Under the pieces are notes generated by a model. The model saw nothing but the letters and a program-made list of their open reading frames with translations, did not search any database and was not told where the DNA came from. From the NCBI GenBank assembly GCA_032718475.1, contig JAUCBJ010006451.1, positions 1-41,983 on the forward strand: 41,983 nt of DNA. The letters are read 5' to 3'. Below are positions 1 to 9,629 of the stretch, one piece after another. The translations under genes were made by a program, and so were the position numbers. Positions within the stretch are counted from its first letter, which is position 1; each line of letters begins with the position of its first letter. Source of the stretch: Nemertoderma westbladi (lineage: Eukaryota > Xenacoelomorpha > Nemertodermatida > Nemertodermatidae).

Positions 1-595
1 ACTGATCGCTCGTGCTGCATACATAGTGTTAATAGATTATAATTACTAGTTGGGGAATAATATTGCTGTACTAAGGACGCACACACGCGCACTAGATGAA
101 CCGAATCCATTACAGACAGGGCGCAGTCAGCACTAACCGTGTGGAAATCGAGTTGGTTTGATCTCTGGTCTTGTATATTCATCAACAATAGTAAAGCAAT
201 AATAGTAATTAATAATAATGCAACATACCGCAAGTCAATAATGTAACACAGCGAGCAATTAATTAATGTATGCAACGAGCAGGTGAAATATTACGAGTCC
301 TGCAAATTACACAACTCGTAGTGGGCTTAGATGTTATCAAGTTATGCCTAGAGAGTAATGGCATGAACATCGACTATATAAACAAGTAACACTGCAAATA
401 GAACAGCCAATAAGGCGTAAGAATATTGCAAGAATGGCAGCCAATAGGAGCCTTAGAGTTACGGCAACCGATGCTAAGCAACGGACAAACAATCTCAACA
501 GTGATATACAGCACAGATTTGGCACGAAATATTATGTGCTTAGATATTGAATAATTCTCTGATAAAATATAAGATTTCGATATACAGCGAAAGCA
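1..595. other. Noncoding AT-rich stretch
   Basis: I see no gene here. The short open frames on the minus strand are low-complexity and read into the minisatellite that follows. Several GCCAAT or ACCAAT words occur here and again around 1010-1110 and 7700-7800, which may mark one old repeat family, but no element boundary is visible. Confidence 0.5.
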
Positions 596-596
596 G

Positions 597-1000
597 TATG
601 CAGCAAAAGCGACAGTGGTAGCGCTGCACGTGCAGCCAGATGCCGCAACGGTAGCAATCCACTCGCAGCTACTGTAGATATGCGGCACTGGTAGTGCTGC
701 ACATGCAGCTAGATGTGACAGTGGTAGCGCCGCACGTGCAGCTAGATGCAGCAGTGGTAGCGCTGCATGTTAAGCTAGATGCGTCAGTGGTAGCAGTACA
801 CGTGCAGCTAGATGCCGCAGTGGTAGCGCTTCATGTGCAGCTACTGTAGATGCGACAGTGGTAGCGTTGCAAAATGCAGCTAGATGCCACAGTGGTAGCG
901 CTGCACAGCACATGCAGCTAGATGCAGCAGAGGCAGCACTACACGTGGAACCACTGTAGATGCGGCAGTGGTAGTGCTGCACCATGCAGCTAGATGAGCG
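597..1000. repeat. Degenerate minisatellite, unit about 33 bp
   Basis: About a dozen imperfect tandem copies. Each contains the words GCAGCTAGATG, CAGTGGTAGCG and CTGCACGTGCAGC in the same order, with spacing of 33-36 bp. Copies differ by point changes and small insertions, for example ACTGTAGATG in place of GCTAGATG. The unit is rich in short palindromes (CTGCACGTGCAG). The minus-strand open frames across it are produced by the repeat and show no protein family. Confidence 0.85.
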
Positions 1001-1060
1001 CAGATGTAAGTAAAGCAACCAATCATAGAGCAGATGTAAGTAAAGCAGCCAATGAGGACG
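1001..1060. repeat. Two-copy 30-bp tandem duplication
   Basis: The word CAGATGTAAGTAAAGCA occurs at 1001 and again at 1031, each followed by a CCAAT word. It directly abuts the 33-bp minisatellite and shares its AGATG core, so it probably arose from the array edge. Confidence 0.8.
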
Positions 1061-1689
1061 CACCTTTGTTGACGTCGCACGAGGCTAGTTATAGCTCACC
1101 TAATGTTTTTCAATGGTAGCCAATGTGGCGCCATTGAATAACGACATCAAAGGCGGCTTGCAGCTTAATTAATGTTATGACCCTGGGGTTATAATAGAGG
1201 TACAGTAGGTCCGATGCAATAAAGGGCACATAATGCAATTGGTAAAGGATTAGTAAAGCCTATTGGATGAGGGGGAGGGGCGCTTGGATACAGTTTGGGA
1301 GGTATGAGTAATTAGGAAAATCAGAGGGGAGGTGTCACTTAATGACACCCGTTTGGCCAGCTCGGTGATAGTTGGACATCACTGATGACCCATTGGGTGT
1401 CCAAGCGCTAATCAGTGTGATTAATTAGGGTAAGCAATTAAACCCTAATTAGAAGTCATAAGACACCTATTGGGGATTAATTGATCATTAATTGAATATA
1501 GGCCTACTAATTAATTTATGACACCTGTGAATTAGGGTCTAATTAGACTAATTGGGAGGTATCACCCCGACAGTCTGGCGCCAATGACACCCTTTGGGTG
1601 CTATGACTCACCGATGAGTCATGAGTGTGGTCTAAGTGATCAGGCAGCGAGCTCAGCAATTAGGGGACATTTCGGACTAACGGTAGCTC
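1061..1689. other. Intergenic stretch with short inverted words
   Basis: No gene is visible. The stretch holds repeated GACACC/GGTGTC words (for example 1329-1350) and several AATTAGGGT words, plus a small GACTCA/TGAGTC inverted repeat near 1605-1620. These look like debris of an old repeat rather than a defined site. Confidence 0.4.
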
Positions 1690-2095
1690 GACATGGAATA
1701 GACGTCACAATATTTACAGGGGTAAAACCGTGGAAAATGAACTCGCATGAAACGGAGGTGGTTTTGCTCCATTCAAGATTTTGGAACCAGTTCGTAGAAC
1801 CAACATTACAAGCAGGTTCGGATATATTACCATGTAGCTCAATAGTACAAAACATCGGCCAAATTATAGATTCACATCTTACTCTTGAAAAGTGTCCCGA
1901 ATAGTAAGAGAATCATACTATCATCTTCGCAATCTAAACAGAGTACTGTACGTGGCAATTTCACCAAAGCCTGATTTTGCGGTATTAATACACGCATCAT
2001 TAATCTCCAGCAAACTCGATAACAACTATTCCTTGCTAATGTACTGTATATGGTTTACCTCATGTTTACCTCATGGTTTACGTAAAAACAAATAG
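1690..2095 (+). pseudogene. LINE reverse-transcriptase fragment (CR1/Jockey-like), frameshifted
   Basis: Two overlapping plus-strand frames, the first running to 1904 and the second from 1892 to 2095, together read like the segment C-terminal to the RT catalytic core of CR1/Jockey-type LINEs. The first has a W..NSHETEVVLLHS stretch (the usual 'KTEV.L' motif) and a VQNIGQIIDSHLTLEK stretch (the usual 'NLGVI.D..L' motif). The second continues with SRIVRESYYHLRNLNR, then IHASLISSKLDN..SLL and a final LPHGL (the usual 'HA.I.SRLDYCNSLL.GLP' pattern). The switch of frame at about 1892 is a single frameshift, so the fragment is dead. The catalytic DD motif lies upstream and is absent. Family placement is from motif memory; the element's ends were not found. 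Confidence 0.65.
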
Positions 2096-3173
2096 TGCGC
2101 ATGTTGGATAAAAATTGCGTTAACATGCAAATCACTCCAGTGATGCAAATAATAATTAGCAAAAAACAACCCTGTCGGATGGATAATGTATACAATTATT
2201 GTATATAGTTTGGCATTCCGTAAAAATAATTTTTTTTGAAATTTTTTTTATTTTTGTTTCTAATTAGTCTATTTACTGTAGTACAGAAATGCATTTGAAA
2301 TATTTTTGATTGATGTAAAACATAATTCAGGCTGGAAAATGGAAACAATATTGAGGTTTTGCAATTTGCGCATTTAAATCAAACTTTTTAAATTTAAACA
2401 ATATAATAAATACTTTGATAAATCTAAACGCTTTTACATTAGCGGTCGGTATATAACAGAGGCTACATCTTTGCAGTAAATATAACACTGTAGGAATAGG
2501 CTTTAATACTCCAACATTTCGCCCTCTCTATGCCTGTAATTTTTATCTCCTAGATCTTAGATCCCTTGGGCAATTGCACCCCCCCCCCCCCCCCCCCCCA
2601 AGCCTAAGTTCATTCCACTCTAATTCCATTGTCTTGTACAGTATACTCTTAGCGTTCTACATCTACACTACAGTATAACAAGAGAGGGGCCTCCATGAAG
2701 CAGAATCTGGAAAGCCATCTCAGCGAACAATTATAATTATTATAATATGGATATGTTATTCTGATATTGGCTTCCGACAAACACACACACACTGACACAA
2801 CACCCAGACTTTTGGAAACGGCCATAGTATAATTAAAGCAGTTCGCTGATGGCTCGCAACTCGCCCCATATTCTTTTTCAGTAGCGACGATGGGGCAACA
2901 AAGCAAACAATAGCTAAAACTACAGTATCTGAGTATAGTCCAGTAGTCTGACATTACAGCAGTAGACCTGCCTAAGTGACGTGGCAGGGATGGTAGCAAT
3001 CTACAGGTCTACCGGTATGTCTACCTGTCTACTGCAGTACTGGTCTAGCTACAGTCATATAGTACGAGTACAAGCATGGCCTACGTACAGGAGTATTAAT
3101 TGGAGTACCGGTGACAAGTAGGTAGCCGAATCTGCGAATACTGGAATAAAGTTAGTCTGTTAGCTGGTTACAG
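2096..3173. other. Noncoding stretch with a 21-C run
   Basis: No gene is supported. A run of 21 cytosines lies at 2579-2599. The minus-strand open frame at 2649-2999 has no recognisable domain and a random-looking composition, so it is not called as a gene. Confidence 0.5.
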
Positions 3174-3218
3174 GGTTAGTGCTGTAGTGTCTGAGACTCA
3201 GACACTACAGCACTAACC
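3174..3218. repeat. Perfect 45-bp palindrome at the end of the hAT-like coding region
   Basis: The two 22-bp arms, 3174-3195 and 3197-3218, are exact reverse complements around the single base 3196. Each arm contains GTGCTGTAGTGTCTGAG or its complement. The palindrome encodes the last 14 residues and the stop of the hAT-like protein on the minus strand. The C-terminus is therefore palindrome-derived rather than family sequence. Confidence 0.95.
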
Positions 3219-3574
3219 AGTATTACTAGATTGGCCTTACGTCCGTGCGACATTGAGCACCGAAATGCAGTTAATATTCGTGCGAGGGCACTGAATGATG
3301 CTTCGCAGGTTGCTGATGAAGAACCAAACGTTAATCCTGCCGCTACCAATCGGTATGCATTGGGGAAGGCATCCCGATAAGGGTACATGGTTGATACAAT
3401 CAACGAAAGGTTACTCTTATCTTCTCCCTTCAGTTTGTTTTTGATGAAAGTTCTTCCAGTTTTGATCTCGTCCATGTGATCTTCAATTCGTATCCCACAT
3501 AATGAGGCGAGTGGCTGGATCTCTCCTGGAGTTACACATTGTCCCAGATTTCCACAAACTCCAATTGCAGTTAG
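3176..3574 (-). CDS. hAT-like gene exon 4: hAT dimerisation domain, truncated C-terminus
   Basis: The acceptor CCCTTTGCAG ends at 3575 and the exon starts at 3574 in phase 0. The core of the hAT C-terminal dimerisation domain is present: YPYRDAFPNAYRLVAAGLTF, then SSATCEASFSALARILTAFR, with the Glu of CEASFS in the third catalytic position, and SMSHGRKANLVILV. The family normally continues for a few dozen residues beyond this point. Here the frame enters the perfect palindrome at 3174-3218 and stops at TAA (3178-3176), so the natural C-terminus has been replaced. Confidence 0.8.
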   Translation of the reverse strand, partial: LTAIGVCGNLGQCVTPGEIQPLASLCGIRIEDHMDEIKTGRTFIKNKLKGEDKSNLSLIVSTMYPYRDAFPNAYRLVAAGLTFGSSSATCEASFSALARILTAFRCSMSHGRKANLVILVSAVVSESQTLQH

Positions 3575-3852
3575 CTGCAAAGGGCAAATTGTATATGTTA
3601 ATGTTGTTAGTGTTGTTAATGTTGTTATATTTCTGAAAACAAATGGAGTTGGAAATCTGAAATTTTCTTATAAAAAAAGTTATACCATGTATATTTTTGA
3701 GTTACGTCGGTTTTTCTGGGTTCTGATTTCGATGGAATAAATAATAATTGCACTCTCAAACGTGTATTTTTCGGGGGTGGGTGCAAAATTTTGTTATAGT
3801 TCCAAATTTTACGCCAAAAAATACAACTTGCAATGAGCATTCGAAATGTATG

Positions 3853-3946
3853 CATGCAAAATAAAAATCGGGGTTCGTAGGGGAGGGTGGGGGGGGGGGG
3901 GGGGGGTGTCATTATTGACCCACACCCCTGATTTTTATTTTGCATG
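3853..3946. repeat. Hairpin with an 18-G run in its loop
   Basis: Exact 17-bp arms at 3853-3869 and 3930-3946 (CATGCAAAATAAAAATC and its complement) enclose a loop holding an uninterrupted G run at 3889-3906. It lies in the last intron of the hAT-like gene. It is probably a small MITE-like or slippage-derived insertion. Confidence 0.75.
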
Positions 3947-4043
3947 ATATCTATACAACTTATAGCCCAGTATTAGAAGTTAAATAAAATAATAATCTAA
4001 TAATAATCTAATATACTAATAAGTCCGAACAAACTAAACTTAC

Positions 4044-4209
4044 AATATCGCTCTTGCCTCCAAACCGAGCCTCCATCTCCGTAATAATGAGGTCTAGAAT
4101 TTCACTATAGGTCTGCTTGAAATTATCCTTCGCAGAGACATCACGGGAACAATGCGAACTTGGTCTGGATCCGGATCCTAGAGTCTCATATGCCACAGAG
4201 TCCGATAAT
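4044..4209 (-). CDS. hAT-like gene exon 3: helical linker before the dimerisation domain
   Basis: The likely acceptor is TGTATTTGTAG, with the exon starting at 4209. The donor is clear: coding sequence ends at 4044 and the intron starts GTAAGT (4043-4038). The translation includes SVAYETLGSGS, then NFKQTYSEILDLIITEMEAR and FGGKSDI. This matches the helix that precedes the C-terminal hAT domain in ZMYM1-like proteins ('ILD.II.EM..RF'). The donor phase is 0 and joins in frame to exon 4. The phase with exon 2 is unresolved because no donor there fits cleanly. Confidence 0.6.
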
Positions 4210-4260
4210 CTACAAATACATTTTACATTTAAATTATTAACCTCATGTTTTGTAATATTA

Positions 4261-5795
4261 CTAGAGGTGGGCTACACTGGGGTTTATTTTGGTGACCTCC
4301 TCAGATTCGCACTCACAAATATAGATGTGTTCCTTAAAAATCATTTTTATAAAATTAACCCACATTCCCGTTAATGCCTTAACATTTTTTAATTTATTAT
4401 TAATAAAATTGTCAAAATTCAAATCAGAAATATGACATAAATGATTCAAAGGTCCACCATGTGGAACGTAATCAACAATTACAAAAATGTCTAACCTTGT
4501 GCTAGTTACATGAACGCGCCTTTTTCTTGATCTGCAATCATCGTCATTGGTTGGGACATAAATCTCGCTGAAGAATTTACTGTTGCGTAGATCCTTAATG
4601 CATTTCAGGCATTCTAGAACAACTTCGGAACCTGAGAGCAAATCCATTGACTTTGACTGTAGAGCATCATTGGCTGGTTTCAATAAGCTAAGAATCTTGA
4701 AGCACAGTTTAGACATGAACATGAACTTAGATTCTCTGATCTTCATTAGTAGACCAGTAGCCTCCACAGAAATATCAGTTTCTGAGCAATCGGCACAGGA
4801 TTTGAGAAGATTGGTTATCTCTTCAAAATTGTATAATATAGTCTTAGTTGTCTGTAAATGTCCAGACCACCTCTGTTCGAGAAGGCGATGGAGTTTAGCA
4901 CCATCATACAGAGCAGCGACCTTGGGCTTCCTAGTGAAGTTATACAAGACTGAACAAAGTTCAAAGTAATTTCTAGCCCATAGATTCTCTTGCAGTGCAT
5001 GCACAACCACCAAGTGCAATTGGTGATTATAGCAGTGTACATATGGAATGCTTTTACCTACAGCATCCTGCAGTAATGCCTGCACCCCTCCATGCTTACC
5101 AGACATTACAGCAGCCCCATCGTAACACTGACAGATAATATTACTCGGATCTAAACCAGATGACTTCAGTTCCTCCATAATGGCATTAGTTAACGACTTG
5201 GCATCAAGTTCGACAACCTTTGCAATTTCCAGGAGGTGCTCCTCAACCACGCCAACCTTAACGAAACGCACAACAATACTCAAATCCTCAATTCCAGTTG
5301 GGTCACGTGTTCCATCGACTTTCAAAGTAAAGTATGGCACATCTGCTGTCTTTACCATATCTACTATATGTTCCTTAACCAGGTTTGCCATTACATTAAT
5401 AACCTCATTTTGAATTCCTGGCGAAGTGTATGTGGCCACGTTGGGGATTGTCTTGTATATATCTCTCAACTTATCATCCTTTCTCATAGTGAATTCAAAA
5501 AGACGGAGGAATAAACCACATGGCAATCCATTGCTGTCCAATTCTCCAGTGTCGCAGTCTAATGTAGTTATACATTGTCTTATATTATCTTCCTTATCAC
5601 CGCGCAAGGGGAGACCATTTACCGTAAGAAATCGCACAATGTCTATAATGGAAGAAAGGTAGTACCGATTCTTCTCCAACTGGGCGTCATTGACTAACGT
5701 ACTCACTGATAGGTTGCTCTTTTCACGCAACTGTCGCTCTGACCACGCAGCCATTGCATTAACATGCTCCACAGAGCACTCATGTTGAGCAAAGC
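4261..5795 (-). CDS. hAT-like gene exon 2: DUF4371 and catalytic core
   Basis: The acceptor TCTCTATAG ends at 5796 and the exon opens at 5795 in phase with exon 1. About 510 codons are open, but the true 3' splice point is uncertain; a family-like reading continues to near 4450. Numbered from the Val codon at 5772, DUF4371 signatures include VPYFTLKVDGTRDPTGIEDL (145-164; Asp153 in the usual AD.T.D position), CQCYDGAAVMSGKHGGVQ (about 214-231; Asp218 the likely second catalytic acid) and YVHCYNHQLHLVV (244-256). No internal stop interrupts the core. Between 4270 and 4470 the translation no longer looks like the family and is probably read-through into the intron. Confidence 0.8.
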
Positions 5796-5893
5796 CTATA
5801 GAGATAAAAAAAACACATTAAAATATATTTTTTATACCGTAAAATATATTTTTTATAACGGTAATACAGTAGGAGTAGAGGTATGTGTTCACA

Positions 5894-5990
5894 TACTACT
5901 ACTACTAGGATCGGCAATCGGCATGCTGCATTGCAGCTGCATTACAGGTAGATGACATATAATAAGAATGCTTGTCGACAAAATGGCACA
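5894..5990 (-). mobile_element. RTE-like retrotransposon 3'-end remnant
   Basis: The sequence matches the 3' ends at 14141 and 33214: a CTACTACTACTAGGATCGGC tail, then GCATGCTGCATTGCAGCTGC, AAGAATGC and TTGTCGACAAAAT. Read on the minus strand, these are the last codons of the RT protein, a very short 3'UTR and a (TAG)n tail. This copy has a GGCAATC duplication and a small insertion, and is truncated to about 97 bp. It lies in intron 1 of the hAT-like gene in the same orientation as that gene. Confidence 0.8.
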
Positions 5991-6119
5991 AATTTCGGTC
6001 ATTGCTTTGGTTAGAAAATAAGGAGGCATATTATGTAATAAAAACATTCGCCATGGGGGTTTTCCAGGTCGCTGATTTCATTTCTGATGTCAGTTTCCAC
6101 GACTGACCAACACTAGGAT

Positions 6120-6310
6120 GTATCTGTCTTTGTCTGTATGTATGTCTGTTTGTCTGTCAGTTTGTCTGTCAAAAAATAAGGAAGCATATTATATCCAATA
6201 TTATATATGTTTCTACAGTCTGTATCTGAATAATGAACTAATGCAATACATCAGTATAATCAGAATAATATATAAATAAGATAAATAAATAAATAATAAA
6301 TAAAATAAGT
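6120..6310. repeat. Simple repeats in intron 1 of the hAT-like gene
   Basis: A TGTC/TGTA-rich tract spans about 6120-6170 and a TAAATAAATAAA tract about 6270-6310. The rest of the intron (5990-6960) shows no gene apart from the twin palindromes at 6474-6528. Confidence 0.7.
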
Positions 6311-6473
6311 AAGGTCTAACTATAGTAGTATGTAAGTAGACTGGCTACTGCCTGCAGTTGCCAGACAGTGGGCCATTTTGCACCATTAACACATCTAAAT
6401 GCACGGAGTATTCAAAAATCATCTATAGAATGGGCTGGATTGACTGGCACTGGACAGGAAACGATAGGAACTC

Positions 6474-6528
6474 ATGTCTCAACAGTTGAGACATAGCGCA
6501 GTATGTCATGTCTCAACTGTTGAGACAT
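6474..6528. repeat. Twin 21-bp palindromes
   Basis: Two copies of the palindrome ATGTCTCAAC-N-GTTGAGACAT occur at 6474-6494 (centre A) and 6508-6528 (centre T), 34 bp apart. The arms are identical and only the central base is complemented, so each is the reverse complement of the other. They may be a paired protein-binding site or the ends of a small deleted element. Confidence 0.85.
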
Positions 6529-6970
6529 AGGGTTGAAAGGGTTAAATGTGTTGAAAGAGCATTGACGTAGAAAAGGTTTACACGTCATTTGAGCAAAATC
6601 CATTCAGACACTCAGAAGTTACTGTAACTTAGTGTCTGCACAGCGTTCTCCAAAACGGAACTCAATATCCAATATTGGTTTATGTTGTTAAGTGGCTCTC
6701 TAGTTACATAATAAATATTCGAGAACACTAAATTATTTAACATTGAGTAATTAACATTAACATTTAGTTTTTTTTCAATATTCTCTCGACCCTTTATTAA
6801 CCTCGCTGGCGCTCGGTAAATAAAATGCCTCGAGAATAGTGAAAAAATATTTCTACTATAATAAATAATTATTATGATACAGCAGCGTAGATCTGTAGAT
6901 AAATTAATTAAATCAGCATATTAGTCCATGTGAAGTTACCAAATATGTTATTACTATTATCGCTACTCAC

Positions 6971-7370
6971 CTCTTCCACATTCCAAAGCTTTTTTCCAAT
7001 TTCGATAACCCAACTTAAAGGCATTATCATAAAGTCCACCTCGCATATCTTTATTACCCTGTGGGAATATCCGACAACAGAAACAAAATGCCGCGTCTTT
7101 AGTAACGGAGTATTCAAGCCAAGGTCGCCCATTATACCACTGTGGTAGAAAGGAACGGGAAATCTTACCAAATTGTGTGGATGGGAATTTCTGGCCGTTG
7201 TTTGGCAGTGGCTGCGAAGGTTTAGAACTTCCCAAATCATCAGCTTCCTGTTCAACAAGCGTTGTTTGGGGAGGTGTCTCAGATGATAACGATTGCACCG
7301 ATAACGATTGCGCATGCACAGCCTCAGCAACAGATACACGTAAAGGTGAAAAATAATTTAAAATCGACAT
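6971..7370 (-). CDS. hAT-like gene exon 1: TTF-type zinc finger
   Basis: The exon starts at the ATG at 7370 and runs about 133 codons. The first ~60 residues are Ser/Gln/Pro-rich and look disordered. A TTF-type zinc-finger region then follows: FGKISRSFLPQWY, WLEYS, and the cysteine cluster CFCCRIF, followed by FKLGYRNWKKALECGRG. The exon ends at a good donor: GGAAGAG is followed by GTGAGT, with the intron beginning at 6970. One leftover base joins to GC at 5795 to give a Gly codon, then FAQHECSVEH, which supplies the histidine expected after the WxxAxxxGxGF motif. A GATAACGATTGC direct repeat lies within the coding part. Confidence 0.8.
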
Positions 7371-8870
7371 TGATAGTCCAGTAGTAGTACACGGTAAGAA
7401 ATTAATAGAAATAGAAATAACAGAATCTGAGAAACAAAATGCAGAAAAGTGTCAAGGCAAGCAATAAACAATATGAAGCTAAGCTGCTAAGTCAGTAAGT
7501 GCTGAAGTGAGAGTTATTTTTATGAAGTAAGATGCCAGTATAACAGGTATAATCCAGTAATCAATATTGGTGTGTAATATGGGAAGTTGCACACTTGGAT
7601 AACACTGTAATGTAACAGCCCAAGAACCCTCAGCACTCAGCCTATTAGCTGGCTTCTAAACTACAGACCAATTAGTCACCCACCATTGAATATAGAACAG
7701 CCCCTGGTAGCCAATGAGATGAGAGACCTTTGAGCTTGTATAGTAATAATTATATTGAGCTGCAACACATAGTGTAATTGAATCACAACCAATAAAGAAG
7801 AGCAGAGGCTGCCAACAACATAATTAATATACACAAAACCATGCAATGTAATTCGGCTCAGGACAGGCTCAGGCTAGACTGGGTTGGGGAGGGGGCAATA
7901 CCAGTACCTGCCGCTGCCAGCAGCCATTATAATTGGGCCAAATGGGATGTCAGTGGATAGAAGTGGTATGTGCGTGCGTAACCGCCAAATATTATTATTA
8001 ATCATTGTGAATGTGAACAAAACGTTTCCGTCTGCTGAACATTTGCATAAACTCAAGCAGTGGTTATAGTTGGGCTTCTTTTTGGGTTACTGTGAAACTT
8101 GTCTGGGGGGGCAATGAGACTTGTCTGGGGGGGCAGTGCCCCCAAAGCCCCCCCCACGATACGGGCCTGGTCTGAGTGTACTGCTGTACTGGTGTTGTTG
8201 GGCAGTTTTCAGTTGGGTGAAGTTAGGTGATTCAGTGATTAGGCAGACGGTGGATGGGCCTACCACTCCTACCAGTGACCGGTAGGGGAAAGTCTGAAAG
8301 TGGGGGAATTAGAAACACTTTTTGGATTTTAAAAAATTAAAAGTGCCCTCATTTCTACACAAACATTCATAGAGGAAATATAACTATAGATTTAGAATCA
8401 TGCATCTCTCTGCTAACAATAGAACATCCTATCTCGTCTGCCTATCACTATCGGTAGTGACAGGCAGACGATATTTTTTTAAAGTCGAGATTGTTTCCAT
8501 GGTACCCCACAATGCAGCAATGGGGTAAATCTAAATGGAAACAGGGTTTGCCTCCCAATAGTTAAATCAACCAGAAATTCACATGGGGTACCGGTAATTG
8601 GAATATTTCTAATTACCACATGGGAATGTAGATTAAATTGCGCACAATTTGATATATAACATGTCTATGTTGCCACTTGCCACATATGTTTAATATTTAA
8701 AGTGTCTCACAAACTTCAAAAATTTACAGAGATATGCATGTTTGTGAATACTGGAATAAATGACATCCAGCAACAATATGGATATATGAAAACTAATTAG
8801 CTCTTTATATAACTAAATTAAACTTAATTTATTTAAATTAAAAAGAATTAGCTTAACTTAAATTAAAATG
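7371..8870. other. Intergenic stretch with G-rich and transposon-end debris
   Basis: No gene is supported. The word CTTGTCTGGGGGGGCA occurs at about 8098 and again at about 8122, followed by a GTGCCCCC/GCCCCCCC cluster to 8157. Such G-run/C-run pairs are frequent at the ends of decayed transposons. The region upstream of the hAT-like ATG (7371-7500) has no obvious TATA box. Confidence 0.4.
8434..8471. repeat. Strong hairpin followed by a T run
   Basis: The arms 8434-8450 and 8455-8471 pair over 16 of 17 positions (TCGTCTGCCT and AGGCAGACGA, then TCACTA and TAGTGA) around a 4-base TCGG loop. The hairpin is followed at once by ATATTTTTTT. It has the shape of a terminator or small structured RNA end, but no RNA gene upstream was recognised. 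Confidence 0.6.
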
Positions 8871-9032
8871 AGAATTTCTTGTTGGTACAGCACAGCCCCA
8901 TTCCCGCTTTTCCTACTACAGTACTACCACCAGCAGACCAGATATTGGGCCAATGTTTCCTCGTTGGCTTATCCGAGAAAACATCTACGCACCTGACCTA
9001 TATAATTAGGATCACTACGGTATATTTAGGCC

Positions 9033-9139
9033 TAAGTTTCTTGTTCCCAGAGAGTACTCCCAGGAATTCCAAAGGTATATGCAGCCTCCCGAATAGTGGC
9101 ATAAGGCCGCATAGCCACTGAAAATGGTGCTTTAAGGCA
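9033..9139 (-). pseudogene. pogo/Tigger-like transposase remnant (psq-type helix-turn-helix)
   Basis: One minus-strand frame reads LKAPFSVAMRPYATIREAAY followed by TFGIPGSTLWEQET and a stop. This fits the psq-type helix-turn-helix that opens pogo/Tigger transposases ('..I.AV..G..SIREAA.TFGIPRSTL'). The strongest part is IREAAYTFGIPGSTL. Downstream (9030-8880) the frame is broken by stops, and the DDE domain was not seen. This is a short, dead transposon fragment. Confidence 0.6.
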
Positions 9140-9189
9140 GCAGATAGATTCCATAGAGTATGACTGTATGACGCCCAGGGCCCAGGCAA

Positions 9190-9629
9190 CGCAGGCAGCC
9201 ATGAAGTTAATTAATTAAATGAAGTTAATTTAATTAGGTTGTCTACTCAATAGATGACATAATAAGTTTTAAATTAAGCTATTGCTTAAGATTATTGGAA
9301 TACGACATCGCTCACAATCCATTTGTGAAGTTGCTAAAAAATCATCGAAAATTTGATTTTTTTTCATCTTTTATACAATCAGCCATTTGACAATGAAGAA
9401 GTGAAAATAAACGCCATATTCCTTCCTATTGGAAAAATAATCACCAATAATTTATCTCAATAAACATCAAAATTTCAAGTCTATACATACAAAAGCATGC
9501 ATGTAGTAGCCATTCAGCCATTGCTTCTAATTACCCCATGTTTCTAATTCCCCCACCTTCCCCTAGTCAGGTAGTCAGTAGGCCTAAGTAGTACGACTTT
9601 ACGACATACCGTAGCTGATTACCGCAGCC
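9190..9629. other. AT-rich intergenic stretch
   Basis: No gene or clear repeat is visible. Around 9520-9570 there are CCCC and CTAATT(A/C)CCCC words similar to those at 8570-8620. The last 60 bases before 9630 rise in GC content and contain CpGs, and would be the 5' leader of the ORF starting at 9630. Confidence 0.4.

Larger units (their letters stand above)
3175..7370 (-). mobile_element. hAT transposase-like gene (ZMYM1/DUF4371 type), four exons
   Basis: Four minus-strand coding blocks form one gene in the order of a ZMYM1-like hAT transposase: TTF-type zinc finger (6971-7370), DUF4371 and RNase-H-like catalytic core (about 4261-5795), a helical linker (4044-4209) and a hAT dimerisation region (3176-3574). 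The first and last introns have canonical GT-AG ends and matching phase, so translation runs across both junctions in frame. The junction between blocks 2 and 3 could not be fixed. Proteins of this family use DDE chemistry to move DNA or are retained by hosts as DNA-binding proteins. I found no terminal inverted repeats or 8-bp target duplication. Introns are common in this hAT lineage, so their presence alone does not prove domestication. The missing usual C-terminus suggests a damaged copy. Confidence 0.8.

Noticed and set aside
374-1063. Several minus-strand open frames rich in Ala, Ser, Cys and His
   Set aside because: They are translations of the ~33-bp minisatellite and its flank and show no protein family.
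1600-1630. CCGATGAGTC resembling a hammerhead core
   Set aside because: The first core word is imperfect and no GAAA core follows at the required spacing.
2649-2999. Minus-strand open frame of 116 codons
   Set aside because: No domain, no conserved motif and no splice context; consistent with chance.
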